Source of the DNA: Mesostigma viride
Lineage: Eukaryota > Streptophyta > Mesostigmatophyceae > Mesostigmatales > Mesostigmataceae
Assembly: GCA_009746045.1 (NCBI GenBank)
Contig: RPFO01000253.1
Span: 1,934,888-1,998,887 of the forward strand
DNA: 64,000 nt
Direction of reading: 5' to 3'
The notes under the pieces are model-generated. The model had not been told where the DNA came from, ran no database searches, and saw only the letters and a list, made by a program, of their open reading frames with translations. The position numbers were made by a program, and so were the translations under genes. Of the stretch, positions 10,011 to 18,990 are shown one piece after another (within the stretch, counting starts at the first letter, position 1; each line of letters begins with the position of its first letter).

Positions 10011-10495
10011 TCCATCGCTGGTGCTTCCATCGCTGGTTCATTATCCCCTACATGTAAAGACCATCGGGCATTCTGGAGTACAATTTGGTGGTGTGCCGGT
10101 GTGCCGGTGTGCCGGTGTGCCGGTGTGCCGGTGTGCCGGCCAGTGATTGGCCCGTTGCTGATTTGCTGACATGCAGCCTAATAAAAATTGGCCGCAAATT
10201 CGTCCGGTCGCACGTGGGCACAAGATTTGCGGCCAATTTTTACTAGGCTGCATATCAGAAAATCAGCAACGGGCCAATCACTGGCCGGCACACCGGCACA
10301 CCGGCACACCGGCACACCGGCACACCGGCACACCGGCACACCGTGCCACCACCAAATTGTACTCCACCGGTGTGCGGCGTGGGACACAACAACAACAACA
10401 ACAATGGCGGCGTGCCACCACCATTAATTTTGTACTCCGTGCCACCACCATTTGGTCTTTACATGTAGGGGATATCGGAAAGCACCAGCGATGGA
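10011..10495. repeat. 485-bp imperfect palindrome (foldback/MITE-like) inside element A2
   Basis: Arms pair in a nested order: TCCATCGCTGGTGCTT at 10011 with its complement ending 10495; CCCCTACATGTAAAGACCA at 10045 with its complement ending 10471; GTACAATTTGGTGG with CCACCAAATTGTAC; GGTGTGCC arrays with GGCACACC arrays; and CCAGTGATTGGCCCGTTGCTGATT with its complement. The centre is a ~60-bp region around 10195-10240. It is probably a separate foldback element or a hairpin-forming hub of A2. Confidence 0.8.
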
Positions 10496-10736
10496 AAAGG
10501 ACGCAGTAGCCCCACCAGACACAATGGATCCCGGCCATGAACCACCGGGGCAAGAGAACCAGACAAAGGATACAGGCCCTGTATCCGTGACAGGTGTAGA
10601 TGATGAAGAAAGGAAGAAAATGCAAGCGGCCGTGTATCACAGGGGCGCAGTGAATGAACTTGAGAGAATACTTGCCTCTGGTGCTTCGGATGATGAAGCC
10701 GACCGTGTCACTGGGAAATCTGAGGTAAATTTATGA
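10492..10736 (+). CDS. Unrecognised 81-codon ORF, possible first exon
   Basis: The ATG at 10492 lies at the edge of the palindrome. The product is hydrophilic and acidic (EPPGQENQTKDTGP, DDEERKKMQAAVYHRGAVNELERILASGASDDEADRV) and reads like a real eukaryotic protein segment. A GAG|GTAAAT splice-donor-like site lies at 10722-10730 just before the stop, so it may be a captured host exon. No continuation was identified downstream. Confidence 0.35.
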
Positions 10737-10752
10737 CAGGGGAAATCCGGCT

Positions 10753-10920
10753 GTTATTTTACTAAAGGTATATTACAATAAGTGCAGTTCTTGGCGTTTG
10801 GAATCATGACATTGCTTGTGCTATTGCTCTTGAATTGCATTTTACCAAAGGAATATTACAATAAGTGCAGTTCTTGGCGTTTGGAATCATGACATTGCTT
10901 GTGCTATTGCTCCTGAATTT
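10753..10920 (+). repeat. Two-copy ~84-bp tandem duplication
   Basis: The block containing AATAAGTGCAGTTCTTGGCG occurs at ~10776 and again at ~10859 with few changes. No coding function is visible. Confidence 0.85.
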
Positions 10921-11134
10921 AAGTGCCCGCACCCCGCCGGCGCACCCCGGCGAACAAGACAAAGCGCACCGTTACCCCCCTAGGCCCATCGCTGCCGTCG
11001 CCGGGCGGCACGTTGGGGAGGCGGCTCCTTCTCCCTTTTCTGGTGTCTGTTGCATCATTTTGAACCCCTGACCAACGGAGGCATGTTAATGAACGAGTGG
11101 ATGCATGCATGAATGAACGGATGCATGAATGATG

Positions 11135-11240
11135 GGGGAAGGGAGGGAGGGAGGGAGGGAGGGAGGGAGGGAGGGAGGGAGGGAGGGAGGGAGGGAGGGA
11201 GGGAGGGAGGGAGGGAGGGAGGGAGGAGGGAGGGAGGGAA
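11135..11240 (+). repeat. (GGGA)n tetranucleotide array
   Basis: About 26 units with one interruption at 11225. It is purine-only on the plus strand and directly precedes the next tetranucleotide run. Confidence 0.98.
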
Positions 11241-11256
11241 GGCATGACTGTGTGTG

Positions 11257-11521
<265 letters not shown>

Positions 11522-11529
11522 GGTTATAT

Positions 11530-11697
11530 GGGTGGGTGGGTGGGTGGGTGGGTGGGTGGGTGGGTGGGTGGGTGGGTGGGTGGTGGTGGGTGGGTGGGTG
11601 GGTGGGTGGGTGGGTGGGTGGGTGGGTGGGTGGGTGGGTGGGTGGGTGGGTGGGTGGGTGGGTGGGTGGGTGGGTGGGTGGGTGGGTGGGTGGGTGG
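11530..11697 (+). repeat. (GGGT)n tetranucleotide array
   Basis: About 41 units with one GGT interruption at 11581-11588. With a GGG run every four bases, the plus strand could form G-quadruplexes. WVGG-repeat frames are artefacts. Confidence 0.98.
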
Positions 11698-11879
11698 GGA
11701 AGGTGTGCTTTTTATTATGATGATTAGCTAAGTTACGTGTGTGTTGTTGATGTACATGTTGACGTTGTATCATGGGCGTGTGCCCCTAAGTCTGCCTTCC
11801 TGCAATATCACATAATATATCATCTAGATGTGTTGTTGGGAACCTGACTATATATCCCAAACTGGAAGGGTTGACATTC

Positions 11880-13545
11880 AACTATGGGATGAAACCCACG
11901 AAAAACAATTACTAGGAACTGCCATTTTTGTGCTATGTTTGCTAGCATCTGTCACCTATTTGTCATGCAAACAGTCTGAATTTCTTGTGGGCAGTTAACA
12001 TAGATGTTTTTATGAGCTGTGCAATTTTCTAGGCTTAACTGAGTTCATTGATATAGGCACCCATGTGTTGGAACCCTTGGAAAACCAAGAAAAACTGCAT
12101 TTGGGGGGTATTTATGCTAGCATTTGTCACCTATTTGTCATCCAACCAGCCTGAAACTTTGTGGGCATGCTGCTTGGGATGTGTTTACAACATGTGCAAA
12201 GTCCCAGGCCCAACTGAGTTCATTTGGAGTCATTATGTATGCATATGTGTGATAAAACCCTTGGAAAACCAAGAAAAACTGCATTTGGGGGGTATTTATG
12301 CTAGCATTTGTCACCTATTTGTCATCCAACCAGCCTGAAACTTTGTGTGCATGCTGCTTGGGATGTGTTTACAACATTGCAAAGTTCCAGCTCCAACTGA
12401 GTTCATTTGGTGTCATTATGTATGCATATGTGTGATAAAACCCTTGGAAAACCAAGAAAAACTGCATTTGGGGGGTATTTATGCTAGCATTTGTCACCTA
12501 TTTGTCATCCAACCAGCCTGAAACTTTGTGGGCATGCTGCTTGGGATGTGTTTACAACATGTGCAAAGTCCCAGGCCCAACTGAGTTCATTTGGAGTCAT
12601 TATGTATGCATATGTGTGATAAAACCCTTGAAAAACCAAGAAAAACTGCATTTGGGGGGTGTTTATGCTAGCATTTGTCACCTATTTGTCATCCAACCAG
12701 CCTGAAACTTTGTGGGCATGCTGCTTGGGATGTGTTTACAACATGTGCAAAGTCCCAGGCCCAACTGAGTTCATTTGGAGTCATTATGTATGCATATGTG
12801 TGATAAAACCCTTGAAAAACCAAGAAAAACTGCATTTGGGGGGTATTTATGCTAGCATTTGTCACCTATTTGTCATCCAACCAGCCTGAAACTTTGTGGG
12901 CATGCTGCTTGGGATGTGTTTACAACATGTGCAAAGTCCCAGGCCCAACTGAGTTCATTTGGAGTCATTATGTATGCATATGTGTGATAAAGCCCTTGGA
13001 AAACCAAGAAAAACTGCATTTGGGGGGTATTTATGCTAGCATTTGTCACCTATTTGTCATCCAACCAGCCTGAAACTTTGTGGGCATGCTGCATTGAATG
13101 TGTTTACAACATGTGCAAAGTCCCAGGCCCAACTGAGTTCATTTGGAGTCATTATGTATGCATATGTGTGATAAAACCCTTGAAAAACCAAGAAAAACTG
13201 CATTTGGGGGTATTTATGCTAGCATTTGTCACCTATTTGTCATCCAACCAGCCTGAAACTTTGTGGGCATGCTGCATTGAATGTGTTTACAACATGTGCA
13301 AAGTCCCAGGCCCAACTGAGTTCATTTGGAGTCATTATGTATGCATATGTGTGATGAAACCCTTGAAAAACCATGAAAAACTGCATTTTTGGGGTATTTA
13401 TGCTAGCATTTGTCACCTATTTGTCATCCAACCAGCCTGAAACTTTGTGGGCATGCTGCATGGGATGTGTTTAGAACATGTGCAAAGTCCCAGGCCCAAC
13501 TGAGTTCATTTGATGTCTTTATATATGCATACATGCCAGAAAGTG
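11880..13545 (+). repeat. 184-bp satellite array, about 8 good units plus diverged edges
   Basis: The anchor CTAGCATTTGTCACCTATTT occurs at 12117, 12301, 12484, 12668, 12852, 13036, 13219 and 13403, i.e. every 183-184 bp. A diverged unit precedes it (from ~11880) and the last unit decays after 13480. The period is close to a nucleosome repeat. Repeated ~74-codon open frames inside each unit all stop at the same phase and are not genes. Confidence 0.95.
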
Positions 13546-13732
13546 CTGAAAATACGGTATTTTTTGCTAGCAAATGTCACCATGTTACCATGCTGCCGAC
13601 TCCCCAAAATTTTTTGGACCACATGGCATCATAAGATATTAGAGGTCAAACTGACCATTAATTATTCCTTCTCCAAATAATTTCCAGGGGAAGAAAATGG
13701 GTTTTCGGAGTGATGCGTGTGTCAAGAAATGT

Positions 13733-14455
13733 CACGGTGGCACGGTGGCACGGTGGCACGGTGGCACGGTGGCACGGTGGCACGGTGGCACGGTGGCACG
13801 GTGGCACGGTGGCACGGTGGCACGGTGGCACGGTGGCACAGTGGCACCCCACGTTGGGCAGTGCTTGTGGGCAATATAACATTAGTATTGGACGTTATGT
13901 TACCTCGTGACACCATACAAAATCATAAAATGGTAGTTTTATGGTGGCATGGTGGCACGGTGGCACGGTGGCACGGTGGCACAGTGGCACCCCACGTTAG
14001 GCAGTGCTTGTGGACATTATAACATTAGTATTGGACGTTAGGTTACCTTGTGACACCATACAAAATCATAAAGTGGTAGTTTTATGGTGGCATGGTGTGC
14101 CGGTGTGCCGGTGTGCCGGTGTGCCGGTGGCACAGTGGCACCCCACGTTAGGCAGTGCTTGTGGACATTATAACATTAGTATTGGACGTTAGGTTACCTT
14201 GTGACACCATACAAAATCATAAAATGGTAGTTTTATGGTGGCATGGTGTGCCGGTGTGCCGGTGTGCCGGTGTGCCGGTGTGCCGGTGTGCCGGTGTGCC
14301 GGTGGCACAGTGGCACACCACGTTAGGCAGTGCTTCTAAACCCTAAACATTAGTATTGGACGTTAGGTTACCTTGTGACACCATACAAAATCATAAAATG
14401 GTAGTTTTATGGTGTGCCGGTGTGCCGGTGTGCCGGTGTGCCGGTGTGCCGGTGT
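13733..14455 (+). repeat. Right subterminal minisatellite block (CGGTGGCA and CGGTGTGC units)
   Basis: Runs of GGTGGCAC (13735-13845, 13951-13990) and of GGTGTGCC (14095-14130, 14245-14305, 14412-14455) are separated by four copies of a ~110-bp block containing CATTAGTATTGGACGTTAGG. The units are the reverse complement of those in the left block, so the arrays mirror each other about the element centre. Confidence 0.85.
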
Positions 14456-14546
14456 CAAAACATGATGAGACACTTACCTCCTAGCTTTGGACCTAAGGGA
14501 GGTACAAAATAACAAAGTTGAAAAAAAGTCAATTTGTACTTGTGTT

Positions 14547-14567
14547 GTAGTACAATTCCAGGTGTGC
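14547..14567 (-). repeat. Right terminal inverted repeat of element A2
   Basis: It ends CCAGGTGTGC at 14567, the complement of the left end, and is followed by viral coding sequence. Confidence 0.85.
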
Positions 14568-14942
14568 CTAGGGAACTCCCCCCTCAACCTGTACATGTCC
14601 TACCGCGAACATCTCGACTTCTACTCGAAGAAGATGTTCGACCCTTTCGCCCGCCGGAAGAAGATCCCGCTCGCGCACGGCGACCGCGTCCTGCAGACGA
14701 CGCCGGGGCAGATGAACTTCTTCCGATGGGCGATCACGAACGGGGTCGTGGACTACGCCGTGCGAAACATCGCGGAGATACGCGGGGAACTGCCCAAGTG
14801 CCATCACAACACCGCCGCCCGGCGGTCCTTGAGCGTCACGGTCGTCAAGCGGACGCGGAAGAGATGCCGCGCCGCCGACCTGGGATCGATCGTGCGTCCC
14901 AAGGTGATCACCCGCAAACGGTTCTTGATCCGTTTCAAATAG
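14568..14942 (+). pseudogene. Conserved NCLDV hypothetical gene, 3' part
   Basis: The frame from CTAGGGAAC continues as LNLYMSYREHLDFYSKK, FDPFARRKKIP, TTPGQMNFFRWAITN and ends in a basic tail (KRTRKRC, TRKRFLIRFK) at 14942. It is the missing C-terminal half of the gene begun at 6871. The open frame extends upstream into element A2 by chance. Confidence 0.7.
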
Positions 14943-14968
14943 TTTTCGAAACGGATTTGTGAGGTAAG

Positions 14969-15436
14969 ATGGCCGAGCTGGTGTACGAGTGGCTGGTCAC
15001 GCGTCCGCTGAGGGAACTCTTCATGAAAGGGCCCACCATCGGCGCGTTCGGGTTCTGGATGAGCATGAGGGAGAGCGACATCTGCGCGGCCATGACGAGG
15101 ACCACGTCCGACTTGTGGGACAGCAACCCCGACCATTGCCGCGACGTCATCGAGAGCCGGTTCGAGAGCGTCCACGTCGTCGTCAGGACGTTCATGACCT
15201 GGCTGACTCTGTTCATGATCGCGAACGCGATCATGCGCCAAGCCGCGCAGGTCCCGTCGCGACTCTTACGTTCGGCGCGGTTTCGACGGGCGTCTCGCGT
15301 CGTCGTAGTCGACCGCCGTCGACTTGCGGCGGGCGGACTTGACGCCCATCAGGGCCAGGGATCCGACCGCGGGAGAAAGGAGCATCTTGAGAAAGTCGGG
15401 GATCTGCCCCCCGACGATCGTGGAGACGAACGCTAG
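14969..15436 (+). CDS. NCLDV-type small membrane protein
   Basis: ATG at 14969. The first ~95 residues look native: SMRESDICAAMTRTTSDLW, NPDHCRDVIESRFESV, then one membrane segment (VVVRTFMTWLTLFMIANAIM). Pairs of Cys spaced like this recur in small conserved NCLDV membrane proteins. The remaining ~60 residues overlap the convergent gene at 15266-15487 and are Arg-rich, so the natural stop has probably been lost. Confidence 0.5.
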   Translation: MAELVYEWLVTRPLRELFMKGPTIGAFGFWMSMRESDICAAMTRTTSDLWDSNPDHCRDVIESRFESVHVVVRTFMTWLTLFMIANAIMRQAAQVPSRLLRSARFRRASRVVVVDRRRLAAGGLDAHQGQGSDRGRKEHLEKVGDLPPDDRGDER

Positions 15437-15487
15437 ACAGAAGTAGAGGCCCGCGACGACCACGGGCGCGACGACGAAGATACTCAT
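15266..15487 (-). CDS. Small membrane protein, 73 aa
   Basis: ATG at 15487. It begins with a hydrophobic segment (FVVAPVVVAGLYFCLAFVSTIVGG), has a second weaker one (LKMLLSPAVGSLALMG) and ends in a basic tail (KSARRKS, RRPSKPRRT). No family recognised. Convergent with the preceding gene. Confidence 0.5.
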   Translation of the reverse strand: MSIFVVAPVVVAGLYFCLAFVSTIVGGQIPDFLKMLLSPAVGSLALMGVKSARRKSTAVDYDDARRPSKPRRT

Positions 15488-15509
15488 AGTTGTGTAGTAC
15501 CGTTGGATA

Positions 15510-15743
15510 TTAACGCGGGGCGGGGCCCATAGTCGCGACGGTCTTATTGGGCGCGGTGGCCGCCGCGGGCTTCGGAGCGGCGGCCGGCTTGTCGTGACGG
15601 CGGAAAATGCCGCGAATGAACGATCGGAAACTGGCCACGTCGTGGCCGGAAGACTTGCGCGCGTGCGTCGCGCACGTCGCGCTCTTTTGTCTCGCCACGT
15701 GCTTGCATCGCACGCCGTGAGCGGTCTTGCTCTTGCACCTCAT
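15510..15743 (-). CDS. Small Cys/His zinc-binding basic protein, 77 aa
   Basis: ATG at 15743. The N-terminus MRCKSKTAHGVRCKHVARQ...CATHAR has the CxxKTxxGxxCKxxx...CxxH pattern of short zinc-binding proteins found in NCLDVs and in plants and animals (DUF5763-like). The tail is Ala/Pro/Lys-rich. The role is unknown; nucleic-acid binding is a guess. The upstream sequence on the minus strand contains TTTTATTA. Confidence 0.5.
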   Translation of the reverse strand: MRCKSKTAHGVRCKHVARQKSATCATHARKSSGHDVASFRSFIRGIFRRHDKPAAAPKPAAATAPNKTVATMGPAPR

Positions 15744-15784
15744 TTCTTACACCTCTGTAGATAATAATCGTAATAAAACGCCGC

Positions 15785-18700
15785 TTACGCGCCCCTGTTC
15801 AGAAGTTCCAACACCACATCCACCGCCGAGTCGTTGATCGTTCCCAGCGTGTTCGTGGTCAGCGTGGAAGACCCCGTCGACACGGTCTCGCTCGCGGGGG
15901 CCGGGTTTCCGAGCACCTTGGCAGCGGAATAGGATCCCTGCGTCTTCACGATCTGCAGGGTCTCGTCGTCCCCGATGCGGAAACCGTACGTCACGGTGAG
16001 CGGTTCGGCGTCGTACTCTTCCGCGTACCTGTACAATTGCGTGTTCGCGATCTGCGATGCGGTCATGGCAGAGGGAGAGGTCGTGTTGACGACGCGCCAA
16101 TTCTGGTAGGCCATCTGGAGTTTTCCCGAGGTCCCGGCAGTATACGCGGTCCGCGCCCCGATGAAGACCCCGCGTTTCGCCGTGACGGTGTCAAACGTCA
16201 CGACCGAATTGACCGCGGTGGTGACGTTCGCGTAGGTCCTCCACGCGGACATCGCGCCGTTCGCGACCGTCTTGAGAACGCCGTTGATGTACAATTGCGG
16301 CTCCGTCGCGGTCATGCAGACGCCGATCGCGAAATCCGAAGAGGACACGACGGGGTTGATCGTCTGGGTGTACGCGAGCCCCGTGAACATCAGGATGCGA
16401 CCGCCGCGCCACGCGTACACGCTCACGAATTTCCCGGCCGCCGTGGGATCGCCGACCGTGAACAGCTCCACCATGTCCGCGGTGGTGGTGACGTTGGTTC
16501 CGGTTCCGGCGGCGGTGCTGGTGAACGGCGCGGTCATCACTTCTCCCTCCGCCCCGGTCGCCCCGATGGATCCTCCGATCGCGAGGGAAAGGGACGTGAC
16601 CGGCTTGACGGTCCCGCAGAACAGCAGGCCGGTGGTCTGAGTTCCCGAGAAGCCCGCGGTGGTGGTGCCGTAGTACGACGTCAAGTAACTCGTGTCGCCG
16701 TATTTTGTCTCGAAGTAGTTCGACGCGCCGTACAACGTGTGAGTGGGAGCGATGTTGCCAGACGACGTGTACGTCAGCGACACCGACCCCGCGCTGTCCG
16801 CCGTCGTGCAGGTGGGAGCGGTGCCCACTTTGGCGCTCAGAGTCCACAGATGCGGCTCGGACTTGGCGGGCAGACTCGACAGAACGACCGTCGAACCGGG
16901 CGCCCTCCTCAGCGCGCTGTCGATGGTCCGCGAGAACATGACCTGGCCTCCTTGGACGTGCCAATACGACCCGGTGTTATCTCCCAAATCTTGACAAGCG
17001 TCGGTCGTGTTCGACCTCCACGTGATGGAACGGTCCACCTTCTTGGAACCGACCTTCCCGTTGCCTTCGACGAAGATCCCCGCCCCGTCCGCGGTCGTGT
17101 TTAGGGAGTCCGGGATGGACTCGACGCGGATGTCGTCGAAACTGACGGCGTACGAATAGGTATCGTTACCGAACATGAGGGTCGGCGCCGCGCTCAAATC
17201 GTGGCTCGGGATGGCAGACGGCGTGCCGACGACGGGGAGATCGACGCGTTTCACGCCGTTTACGTAGATTTCGAACGTCGACAGCGTGTTGACGGCGTCG
17301 TACTTCCTCCGGATGTCGAAATGGTACTTGGCGGCAGTCGACAAGACCCCCGCCGACGACGTGAAATTGTTCGCTCCTTGCACGACGTAAAGGGAGCCGT
17401 CCGTCTTCCAGCTGACGATGAGGTCGTTGTAGGTGAAGAACACCTTCGCGACACCCGTGGCGGCCCCGGCCAACGCCATGTTGAAATTGACCTCGTACGA
17501 CGCGGTGTTCTTCGGGAGAGCAGCGTTGGCGATGGAGGACCTGGCGTTGGAGCCCGTGCCCATGACCAGAGCCCCGCCCGTTACGGTGGCGTTCGTGAGA
17601 GCCATCGTCAACCCTGTCGTGCCCGACGTGCTGGCCGCGGAGTCCTTGTCGAACGCCCACGCAGTCGCGATGGTGTTCTTGGTGTTCGCGAGACTGATCG
17701 TCTTGTCCACGACCGCCGTGTTCGACACCGTCGTGTTCATGGTGGTCATCACGCCGTCCACGACCAGATCTCCGTTCACGCGGACGTTGCCGCTGGCCGG
17801 GTTCAGGTAGAGCGTCCCTCTCGTCGTGGAAATCTTACCGCCGTCCCCGTCCGTGCTCTTGAGGACGAGGTCCTTTTCGACGGACACGTTGGTCAGCGCG
17901 GACAGCGCGAGAGTGGGATTGGACGTCTGGAGTCGCGAGTCGACGAACTTGACCTGCTCGACGGCCACACCGCTTCCGGAAATTGTCGTGTCTCCCGTGA
18001 TCCACAGATCTCCACCGGTGGCCGCGTTGAGTCCGCGCTGGGCCATGATCGTCGCAGCGGCCGTCGAGTACGCGTGGTTCCCCCGCGTATCCGTAGGCAA
18101 CGAGATGCCCGTGTTCTCCACGGGTTCGGTCTGGAAGACGACCCTGGTATCCGGATCGTTGCCCTCGGTGCCGACCTTCGGAGCCAGAATGATAGAACTA
18201 CCCGCGGCCAAACGCACCTGTCCGGCCGGCTGCGAATCTGCCGACACGCGGACCTGCATACCGGATTTGAGTTCTAAATCGACTAGTCCCGTTTTGATCA
18301 TGCCCCTCCACGCGGTCAAACCGGTCGCGTTTGCGCCAGCGAAAAACCCGGCCGGGGCGTTTCCGTTGGTGTCGTTCACGAATCCGAGCGCCATCTCGTA
18401 GTTCTCGCCGGTCGATGCGGTAAGGTTCTTTTCGGCGCGCACGCACAAGATATCGGGACTCGCCTGGGCCATGGTGGAGGCCAACACGGCGGGGCGATGC
18501 GCCACGAAACGAGAGTCCTGCACGATCACTTCGTACGCCGCGTTCGACGTGTCCTGCGCCTCCAGCAAGAGGTGTTTGGCGGACGACTTGAGGATCGTGT
18601 TGCCCGTCTGCGTCACCCCCAGGTTCTTCGTGTAATCCTTCGTCTCCGTCATCCCGCCTTTGGTCGCCGTGAGCGTGCCCATGATGTCCATGTCGCCGTG

Positions 18701-18907
18701 CACGACGACCTTGTTCGTGGACTGGAGGGTGGTAGGGGGCGGATTGCTGTCGACCGCGTTTCCGCTGATCACGTTCGGGACGAGATCGATCTTCCCGTTC
18801 GAAAGGATGGTGACCGCGGACCCGGCGACCGACGGGTCGGATTGGATCTCTTCCGTGAACAATTTCTTCATTCTCCCCGTCCCCATTTGCGCGAGGACGG
18901 ACGTCAT
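15785..18907 (-). CDS. Fibre-like/adhesin-like structural protein, paralog 1 (1040 aa)
   Basis: ATG at 18907. It is one of three paralogs sharing an N-terminal signature (GTGRxKKLxTxEIxSDP, LSxGKIDxVPN, NKVVxHGDxxxxG). The body is Thr/Ser/Ala/Gly/Val-rich, beta-type, with repeats such as VEQVKFVDS, GDGGKISTT and YLNPASG. Two laminin-G/concanavalin-like stretches end in FDDIRVES (~570-600) and NWRVVNT (~950). This is the architecture of virion fibres or tail-fibre-like adhesins in giant viruses and phages. There is no signal peptide. It is transcribed away from paralog 2, with an 83-bp gap between starts. Intact. Confidence 0.65.
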   Translation of the reverse strand: MTSVLAQMGTGRMKKLFTEEIQSDPSVAGSAVTILSNGKIDLVPNVISGNAVDSNPPPTTLQSTNKVVVHGDMDIMGTLTATKGGMTETKDYTKNLGVTQTGNTILKSSAKHLLLEAQDTSNAAYEVIVQDSRFVAHRPAVLASTMAQASPDILCVRAEKNLTASTGENYEMALGFVNDTNGNAPAGFFAGANATGLTAWRGMIKTGLVDLELKSGMQVRVSADSQPAGQVRLAAGSSIILAPKVGTEGNDPDTRVVFQTEPVENTGISLPTDTRGNHAYSTAAATIMAQRGLNAATGGDLWITGDTTISGSGVAVEQVKFVDSRLQTSNPTLALSALTNVSVEKDLVLKSTDGDGGKISTTRGTLYLNPASGNVRVNGDLVVDGVMTTMNTTVSNTAVVDKTISLANTKNTIATAWAFDKDSAASTSGTTGLTMALTNATVTGGALVMGTGSNARSSIANAALPKNTASYEVNFNMALAGAATGVAKVFFTYNDLIVSWKTDGSLYVVQGANNFTSSAGVLSTAAKYHFDIRRKYDAVNTLSTFEIYVNGVKRVDLPVVGTPSAIPSHDLSAAPTLMFGNDTYSYAVSFDDIRVESIPDSLNTTADGAGIFVEGNGKVGSKKVDRSITWRSNTTDACQDLGDNTGSYWHVQGGQVMFSRTIDSALRRAPGSTVVLSSLPAKSEPHLWTLSAKVGTAPTCTTADSAGSVSLTYTSSGNIAPTHTLYGASNYFETKYGDTSYLTSYYGTTTAGFSGTQTTGLLFCGTVKPVTSLSLAIGGSIGATGAEGEVMTAPFTSTAAGTGTNVTTTADMVELFTVGDPTAAGKFVSVYAWRGGRILMFTGLAYTQTINPVVSSSDFAIGVCMTATEPQLYINGVLKTVANGAMSAWRTYANVTTAVNSVVTFDTVTAKRGVFIGARTAYTAGTSGKLQMAYQNWRVVNTTSPSAMTASQIANTQLYRYAEEYDAEPLTVTYGFRIGDDETLQIVKTQGSYSAAKVLGNPAPASETVSTGSSTLTTNTLGTINDSAVDVVLELLNRGA

Positions 18908-18990
18908 GGTTCGTAGGATATCTCATAGCGGAGAAAAAAAAAGACGCCCTCGGACCGACACAATTATCTGCGTCCCAAGATATACCCGGG

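Noticed and set aside
12063-13440. Seven similar ~74-codon ORFs in the 184-bp array
   Set aside because: They are the same satellite unit read repeatedly and stop at the same phase of each unit; no sign of coding selection.
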